From Chlamydiota bacterium (GTDB taxonomy: Bacteria > Chlamydiota > Chlamydiia > Chlamydiales > Rhabdochlamydiaceae): a stretch of 5,063 bases of DNA. Under the pieces are notes generated by a model, which was not told where the DNA came from, did not search any database, and was given only the letters and a program-made list of their open reading frames with translations. The position numbers and the translations under genes were made by a program. Location of the stretch: assembly GCA_023265495.1 (NCBI GenBank), contig JAHFTP010000133.1, positions 1 to 5,063 on the forward strand, in the 5' to 3' direction. This document shows, in pieces, positions 1-3,680 of this stretch. The first letter of the stretch is position 1, and every line of letters begins with the position of its first letter.

Positions 1-739
1 CAGCAGCACTTCCAAAAGCTCTGCCTAAAGCTTCTGACGAGATTTCTGCAAATCTGGCATTTCCCATAATTGCTGTTAATGCGCCTACTTCGCCTTCTGA
101 AGCAGCACTTCCAAAAGCTCTGCGTAAATCTTCTGGCGAGATTTCTGCAAATCTGGCATTTCCCATAATTGCTGTTAATGCACCTACTTCGCCTTCTAAA
201 GCAGCCTCTTGAAAAGCTTCTCTCAAATATTCTGCTGGGATTTCTGCGAATCTCTCATTTCCCATAATAGCTGTTAATGCATCTTTATGATCCCTGGAAA
301 TAGCATATCCACAAACTTCGGTCAAATCTTCTATCCAACTTCCTTTGAATCCGGAATCTCGCATACTTGTTAGTAATGCTCCTGCGAAGAAATCAGCTGC
401 ATCTCTCGAAATCCCAGCTGTAAAAGCTATACCCAACTGTGCTGGCGGGATTTCTGCAAATCTCTCATTTCCCATAATAGCTGTTAGTGCATCTACTTTG
501 CCACCTAAAGCTGCTAACATGAAAACTCCTCCCAAATGTTCTGCCGGGATTTCTGCGAATCTATCACTTTCCATAATAGCTGTTAGTATATCTACTTTGC
601 CAACTAAAGCCGCAATTGTCAATGCAAGAGTTGTCAACAAATGTCCTCCCGGGATTTCTGCAAAATTGGCATTTTCCATAATTGCTGTTAGTACATCTTT
701 ATGATCATAGAAAGCAGCAGCCACAAGAGTTTCACCCAG
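1..739 (-). repeat. In-frame tandem repeat array of about 99 bp per unit, coding for ankyrin-like repeats
   Basis: The marker GCAGAAATC on the minus strand (Ala-Glu-Ile) recurs at 41-50, 140-149, 239-248, 449-458, 548-557 and 653-662 (plus-strand positions). The steps are 99, 99, 210, 99 and 105 bp, all multiples of three. The 210-bp step covers one degenerate 37-residue unit (residues 188-224, lacking the FAEI motif) plus one regular unit; the 105-bp step contains a two-residue insertion. Units 2-100 and 101-199 differ at only five bases out of 99, while units nearer the N-terminus are more diverged. The youngest duplications are therefore at the window edge, and the array probably continues beyond it. 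Confidence 0.9.
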
Positions 740-997
740 ATGTCCTACTGCTGCTACATTCGTAGCCGCCGGAAAGTTCGTCCGAGCTATATCTACAATT
801 CTGTCGCGGATAGAAGAAGGGATGCTTGGTCGGGTACAAACACGCTGCAAGATGTCAAATCTATCAGGCCGTGCGGGTAGGCTTTTTATTACAGCATCAT
901 AGTTTGTTTTACAAGTCTGGTTAAGAGACGGCAGGTCTGAGAGCGGTAAAAAGCCGGCAACATTAGTTATTGCATTTGGTGAAATGCGGTTCGTCAT
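1..997 (-). CDS. F-box-like protein with tandem ankyrin-like 33-residue repeats (C-terminus outside window)
   Basis: The minus-strand frame is open from an ATG at 997 to the window edge, giving 332 residues without a stop, so the gene is 3'-partial here. Residues about 4-40 read like an F-box: hydrophobic positions around FLPLSDL, then a Cys-Lys (CK) pair and a Tyr, as in the usual pattern 'L-P-x-D-L ... C-K-x-W'. Residues 87-323 form seven helical repeats, mostly 33 residues, with the recurring core LTAIM...RFAEIP and an 'AA..G' turn, resembling ankyrin repeats but lacking the TPLH signature; an eighth repeat begins at residue 324. Eukaryotic F-box proteins recruit substrates to SCF ubiquitin ligases through Skp1, and protist-associated chlamydiae are known for many such proteins. 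I infer a secreted, host-targeted effector that binds a substrate through its repeats. No Sec signal peptide is visible; type III secretion is possible but not shown. The F-box call is by eye and is less certain than the repeats. Confidence 0.8.
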   Translation of the reverse strand, partial: MTNRISPNAITNVAGFLPLSDLPSLNQTCKTNYDAVIKSLPARPDRFDILQRVCTRPSIPSSIRDRIVDIARTNFPAATNVAAVGHLGETLVAAAFYDHKDVLTAIMENANFAEIPGGHLLTTLALTIAALVGKVDILTAIMESDRFAEIPAEHLGGVFMLAALGGKVDALTAIMGNERFAEIPPAQLGIAFTAGISRDAADFFAGALLTSMRDSGFKGSWIEDLTEVCGYAISRDHKDALTAIMGNERFAEIPAEYLREAFQEAALEGEVGALTAIMGNARFAEISPEDLRRAFGSAASEGEVGALTAIMGNARFAEISSEALGRAFGSAA

Positions 998-1006
998 AAT
1001 ACACAA

Positions 1007-1014
1007 TCTCCTTA
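1007..1014 (-). promoter_or_regulatory. Shine-Dalgarno of the F-box/repeat gene
   Basis: On the minus strand this reads TAAGGAGA, with GGAG ten bases upstream of the ATG at 997. This supports that start codon. A possible -10 hexamer TATTAT lies further upstream at 1035-1040, but no convincing -35 accompanies it. Confidence 0.65.
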
Positions 1015-1062
1015 TTTGTTTATACAATTATTGCATAATACTAAAAAAAACACAGCTTATTA

Positions 1063-1102
1063 TGGTAATTTGGCAGTAATTTGGTAATTTATTAGCTAAT
1101 AA
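1063..1102. repeat. Short direct repeats of GTAATTT followed by a 14-bp palindrome
   Basis: GTAATTT occurs three times at 1065-1071, 1076-1082 and 1084-1090; the first two copies extend to GTAATTTGG and lie 11 bp apart, about one helical turn. The third runs into a perfect 14-bp palindrome, TTATTAGCTAATAA, at 1089-1102. The cluster sits upstream of the F-box/repeat gene, a reasonable place for a regulator binding site. The region is AT-rich, so chance is a real alternative. Confidence 0.4.
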
Positions 1103-1245
1103 TTTATTTTACATCTTCTAGTATTAAAAAATTCTATATCACTTAGCTCTACATGTAGAAAATATTGAGCATCAACCGGATGGTTAAGTTGTTTGCTGAG
1201 AAATCCGGCCTTCTTCCCGGCGATTATAGGTCGGCAAGAAAACAT
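1096..1245 (-). CDS. Possible small protein of unknown function, 49 aa
   Basis: An ATG at 1245 opens 49 codons ending in TAG at 1096-1098. A GAGGGAG motif lies just before the start, with GAGG five bases from the ATG, which is acceptable as a ribosome binding site. The product begins MFSCRPIIAGKKAG and ends FFNTRRCKINY; it has no membrane segment, no recognisable domain and no match I know. It lies upstream of the F-box/repeat gene on the same strand, 98 bp away, so the two could be co-transcribed. An ORF this short in AT-rich DNA can occur by chance, and the plus strand over the same bases also has a short open frame. It could equally be a remnant of a decayed gene. Confidence 0.3.
   Translation of the reverse strand: MFSCRPIIAGKKAGFLSKQLNHPVDAQYFLHVELSDIEFFNTRRCKINY
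1148..1159. repeat. Perfect 12-bp palindrome TCTACATGTAGA
   Basis: The twelve bases equal their own reverse complement, and the symmetry stops at both ends. It lies in the divergent intergenic region, inside the possible small minus-strand ORF. It could be an operator half-site pair, but nothing else supports a function. Confidence 0.3.
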
Positions 1246-1305
1246 AGCTCCCTCAAAAACAACCTATAGAACATAAGATAAGGCTGCCCCTCAAGTTTAA
1301 AATTG

Positions 1306-1335
1306 TTGCTTCTTTTCGCGTAATTCCCCTATAAT
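1306..1335 (+). promoter_or_regulatory. Vegetative-type promoter for the small basic protein genes
   Basis: A perfect -10 hexamer TATAAT is at 1330-1335. The best -35 candidate is TTGCTT at 1306-1311 (three of six consensus positions) with an 18-bp spacer. Transcription would start near 1342, leaving a leader of about 24 bases with the ribosome binding site GGGAGA at 1354-1359. The position just ahead of the first plus-strand gene and the exact -10 make this the likeliest promoter of the operon. Confidence 0.6.
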
Positions 1336-1365
1336 GCTGCACAAAAAAGAAATGGGAGAATTTTC

Positions 1366-1533
1366 ATGGTCAGAATAAGCAAACAAGAAGAGAGAAGAAG
1401 CGTTAGTCGTAAAAGATGCCGCGCCCCGATGCCCAAAACCGGCGCAAAGAAAAACAACCTTCCTGCCGGCTATAAAGCACATGCCAATGCCGTAGAGGGA
1501 TCTCAGTTTCTTTTCATTCCTAAAATAAAGTAA
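1366..1533 (+). CDS. Small basic protein, 55 aa, conserved chlamydial hypothetical (CT421.1-like position)
   Basis: The ATG at 1366 is preceded by GGGAGA six bases upstream and by a good promoter, so this short gene is well supported. The N-terminal 30 residues are very rich in Arg and Lys (for example RRSVSRKRCR and KTGAKKN); the C-terminal half is less charged, passing through GYKAHANA to FLFIPKIK. There is no signal peptide or membrane segment. The second small basic gene starts 26 bases after its stop, then ybeY follows, so the two short genes probably share one transcript. In C. trachomatis two short hypotheticals occupy the same place before the ybeY homologue, from memory. Function is unknown; the charge pattern suggests binding to RNA, possibly the ribosome, which is inference only. 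Confidence 0.8.
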   Translation: MVRISKQEERRSVSRKRCRAPMPKTGAKKNNLPAGYKAHANAVEGSQFLFIPKIK

Positions 1534-1559
1534 GTTTTTTTCAAAAAAGGGTATAGAAT

Positions 1560-1721
1560 ATGTCCAGACATCGTAGCTATGGGAAATCGAGCAAGTCAGC
1601 AAAAAAAAGGAACGTTCTTAAAAGATTCGAGCGAGTTGATGTCTTAAAAAAACTCGGCCGCTGGAGTGAAGAGGTGAATACAAGAGTCACGAATCTTCCT
1701 AAAACACCAGTTCTTCCTTAA
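1560..1721 (+). CDS. Small basic protein of the Chlamydiae/Verrucomicrobia type, 53 aa
   Basis: The product starts MSRHRSYGKSSKSAKKRNVL and ends TNLPKTPVLP. This fits the short 'small basic protein' family that I recall as shared by Chlamydiae and Verrucomicrobia, with a basic N-terminal tail, a KRFER-x-DVLKKLGRW middle and a Pro-rich end. The ATG at 1560 has a modest AAGGG eight bases upstream. It lies 26 bases after the previous short gene and is followed directly by a strong terminator, so it ends the first transcription unit. The role is not established; an rRNA- or ribosome-associated function is plausible from the size, charge and the neighbouring rRNA-processing gene. The full-length conserved look makes it a real gene despite its size. 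Confidence 0.88.
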   Translation: MSRHRSYGKSSKSAKKRNVLKRFERVDVLKKLGRWSEEVNTRVTNLPKTPVLP

Positions 1722-1728
1722 ATTTACC

Positions 1729-1757
1729 GGCAGCAGCAACCCTGCTGCCTTTTTTTT
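1729..1757 (+). terminator. Strong intrinsic terminator after the small basic protein genes
   Basis: A perfect 8-bp GC-rich stem, GGCAGCAG (1729-1736) with CTGCTGCC (1742-1749), encloses a 5-base loop CAACC and is followed by eight T residues (1750-1757). This is a textbook Rho-independent terminator. Its T-tract ends on the base before the GTG start of ybeY, so it may also act as an attenuator or as a structure that limits ybeY translation. Confidence 0.9.
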
Positions 1758-2246
1758 GTGCAGATAACTATCTATAATTCGCAAAAAGATCTTCCCTTAA
1801 GCAAAGCGCCTATTCAGGCGATGGTCTCCTATTTGCTGGGAGCGTTAGATGTGCGCTGTGAAGAACTTATCGTCCATTTTGTCTCTAAGAAGAAAATCTG
1901 CGATCTCCACGAAAAGTTTTTTGATGACCTGACAGAGACAGATTGTATCACTTTTCCTATCGACCAAGAGGCAAGCAGCCCCTACCGCGTTCTAGGGGAA
2001 ATCTTCATTTGTCCTCGTGTAGCGGTAGCCTATGCAAAAGCACACCGAATAGATCCCTACAAGGAAGTTTCCTTGTATGTCATCCACGGCATTCTCCATC
2101 TTCTTGGCTTTGACGACCTCAGCGCAAAAGAGAGAAAAGTGATGCGGAGAAAGGAAAACGAGTGCCTAACCCTTTTAGAAAGGGAATCTTTGCTCTTAAA
2201 GAAGAAAGTATTGTATAAGAAGTACAAAAAACAAAGCAGTAAATAA
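1758..2246 (+). CDS. ybeY: Endoribonuclease YbeY (rRNA maturation factor)
   Basis: YbeY is a metal-dependent single-strand endoribonuclease needed for 16S rRNA 3'-end maturation and ribosome quality control in the cytoplasm. The 162-residue product has a near-normal length for the family. Family landmarks are the TDCITFP stretch at residues 61-67 (usual form TDVLSFP), LGEI at 79-82 and the metal motif HGILHLLGFDD at 110-120. The first two metal His (H110, H114) are kept, but the position of the third, usually the His of 'GYDH', is Asp (D120). The C-terminus is a Lys-rich tail. The start is unusual: GTG at 1758, directly after the terminator T-tract, with no Shine-Dalgarno. It is preferred because the N-terminal 'QITIYNSQ' strand looks native; no in-frame ATG or GTG lies between the preceding stop and 1758, and the next ATG (1821) would remove that strand. 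It ends five bases before the CBS-domain gene, suggesting coupled expression. Confidence 0.93.
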   Translation: MQITIYNSQKDLPLSKAPIQAMVSYLLGALDVRCEELIVHFVSKKKICDLHEKFFDDLTETDCITFPIDQEASSPYRVLGEIFICPRVAVAYAKAHRIDPYKEVSLYVIHGILHLLGFDDLSAKERKVMRRKENECLTLLERESLLLKKKVLYKKYKKQSSK

Positions 2247-2251
2247 TAGCC

Positions 2252-3577
2252 ATGCTCTACTCGATCGTTTTCCTTCTCTGTGCCATCACCCTTAGCGGTA
2301 TGAATGCCGCCTTGCAAAAGCTGGGAAGACTACAAACCAAGGAAGAGCTCAAAGCTTTGGGATTGAACTTCCTTCCCAAACTCTACAAGACGATACTGCC
2401 TGGGCAGGAGTGGAAAGCGCTGTCCTTCTCTTTAAACTTCGCAAGGCTTGCGTTCTATCTAGTCTTTGCCCTCAGAGCCTTTCATTATCTCATTACCATG
2501 CAGCTGCTAGAGTCCCCTGCTAAATCGTTAGATGCGCTTATCCCTTCGATCGGAGCTCCGCTGATTTTCTGGCAAGCGCTGGTCCTTATTTTACTCATAT
2601 TATTTATTGAAGTGTTTATCTTACTTTTAGCCGCAGGCAAACCCCAATTTTGGTTTAAAGCCCTCTCGCTGCCCGCTTCTTTCCTTTTGTTACTTACCCT
2701 ACCCATTACATTCTGTCTATTTAAGCTCAGCACAATGTTCCAAATCCAGGACATTCACACCCTGCCCTCTTCCTTTCGAGTACATGAAAAAATTCTAGAG
2801 TTGTTGCAAGAGTCGGAATTGGATGCTTACCTGGAAAAAAATGAAAAGAAGTTGCTCTACTCTGTGATGACCTTTAAAGACAGGATAGCCAGAGAAATCA
2901 TGGTCCCCCGCATCAATGTATTTAGCCTGTCTTCAGATACGACAATGGAGGAAGCAGCCCAAAGCTTTTTACAAGAGGGCTATAGCAGGATCCCTATCTA
3001 TAAAGACAGCGTAGATAAAATCATCGGCGTTTTACTCTATAAAGACGTCTTAAGTCTCTATAGCACGCTCTCGACACAAAAGGAGACTTCCTCCATCCAA
3101 AAAACAATTGAACCTTTAGTCAAACCAGTCCTATATACCCCTGAAACAAAAAAGATTGCAAGTCTTCTCCAAGAGTTTAGACAAAAGCAAATCCACATTG
3201 CCATTGTCGTTGACGAATATGGAGGGACGGAGGGCATTTTGACAATTGAGGACATCTTAGAAGAGCTTGTAGGAGAAATTGCGGACGAGTACGACATCCA
3301 AGAGGCAAAACTCTTTTCTTCCCTTCCCTCCGGTGGATGGGTGATTGATGCTAAAATGAATATCATTGATATAGAAGAGGAAATAGGGATCAAAATCCCT
3401 CATAGCCCAGAGTATGACACTATCGGAGGATACATCTTCCATAAGGCGGGGTCGATCCCCACGAAAGGTTGGTGCATCCACCACGACAACTTCGATCTAG
3501 AAGTCCTCAGCTCCGATGAAAGATCTATCGACAAGATTAAGATCACACCCCACGCTCTTAAAAGTAAAACACAGTAA
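2252..3577 (+). CDS. CNNM/CorC-type membrane protein with CBS pair ('hemolysin-like', CT423-like)
   Basis: This 441-residue protein has the layout of the HlyC/CorC/CNNM family. The N-terminal membrane part has hydrophobic segments at about 1-20, 58-83, 103-128 and 138-163. A CBS pair follows: the first domain from MVPRINVF (about 217-272), the second about 287-345 with the signature VVDEYGGTEGILTIEDILEE. The C-terminal CorC_HlyC (transporter-associated) domain covers about 352-432. Relatives are linked to Mg2+ transport or efflux, with CBS domains sensing nucleotides; a hemolytic role is only a historical label. The DUF21 membrane region is diverged: the usual E-x-x-P-K motif is not recognisable near E120, where the sequence reads IEVFILLLAAGKP. 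The ATG at 2252 has no Shine-Dalgarno and sits five bases after the ybeY stop, so translation is probably coupled. Ion specificity cannot be read from the sequence. Confidence 0.9.
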   Translation: MLYSIVFLLCAITLSGMNAALQKLGRLQTKEELKALGLNFLPKLYKTILPGQEWKALSFSLNFARLAFYLVFALRAFHYLITMQLLESPAKSLDALIPSIGAPLIFWQALVLILLILFIEVFILLLAAGKPQFWFKALSLPASFLLLLTLPITFCLFKLSTMFQIQDIHTLPSSFRVHEKILELLQESELDAYLEKNEKKLLYSVMTFKDRIAREIMVPRINVFSLSSDTTMEEAAQSFLQEGYSRIPIYKDSVDKIIGVLLYKDVLSLYSTLSTQKETSSIQKTIEPLVKPVLYTPETKKIASLLQEFRQKQIHIAIVVDEYGGTEGILTIEDILEELVGEIADEYDIQEAKLFSSLPSGGWVIDAKMNIIDIEEEIGIKIPHSPEYDTIGGYIFHKAGSIPTKGWCIHHDNFDLEVLSSDERSIDKIKITPHALKSKTQ

Positions 3578-3601
3578 CAGCAAAAGCGCGATTATTGACG
3601 C

Positions 3602-3630
3602 TTGAAAAACAAACTCTTTTCAGGCAAAAT
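3602..3630 (+). promoter_or_regulatory. Candidate promoter for the DUF3604-like gene
   Basis: TTGAAA at 3602-3607 (five of six -35 positions) and CAAAAT at 3625-3630 (four of six -10 positions) are 17 bp apart, with a predicted start near 3637 and a leader of about 44 bases. A second -10-like TATAAA is at 3643-3648 without a good -35. No T-tailed terminator hairpin is seen after the CBS gene, so read-through from upstream is also possible. Confidence 0.4.
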
Positions 3631-3664
3631 AGCCCGCAACTCTATAAAAATCTTTTTTTCAGTC

Positions 3665-3672
3665 AAGGGAGA
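3665..3672 (+). promoter_or_regulatory. Shine-Dalgarno fixing the start of the DUF3604-like gene
   Basis: AAGGGAGA lies here, with GGGAG ending nine bases before the ATG at 3681. This decides in favour of that ATG and against a TTG at 3595 that opens a different frame. Confidence 0.7.
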
Positions 3673-3680
3673 CTCATACC

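Noticed and set aside
1..662. CRISPR-like interpretation of the regular repeats
   Set aside because: The units are contiguous, in frame, 99 bp long and diverged along their whole length, with no separate unique spacers; they encode a protein repeat.
345..704. Plus-strand ORF of 119 aa
   Set aside because: It is the antisense of the repeat array; its own internal repetition is only the reflection of the 99-bp units, and it has no ribosome binding site.
1225..1268. Inverted repeat TATAGGT/ACCTATA
   Set aside because: The arms are only seven bases with a 30-base loop and no T-tract, so it is not convincing as a terminator or regulatory hairpin.
1165..1269. Short plus-strand open frame opposite the possible 49-aa gene
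   Set aside because: It has only a TTG or internal ATG start and no ribosome binding site, and no known family is recognised.
1297..1602. Minus-strand ORF of 101 aa
   Set aside because: It lies opposite the promoter and two well-supported short plus-strand genes and has no domain or ribosome binding site.
2057..2317. Minus-strand ORF of 86 aa
   Set aside because: It is a shadow of the end of ybeY and the start of the CBS-protein gene.
2485..3484. Minus-strand ORFs inside the CBS-protein gene
   Set aside because: They are antisense to a clear multi-domain coding region and show no family features.
3602..3629. Weak hairpin CTTGAAAA/TTTTCAGG after the CBS-protein gene
   Set aside because: The stem is AT-rich with one G-T pair and is not followed by a T-tract, so it does not qualify as a terminator.
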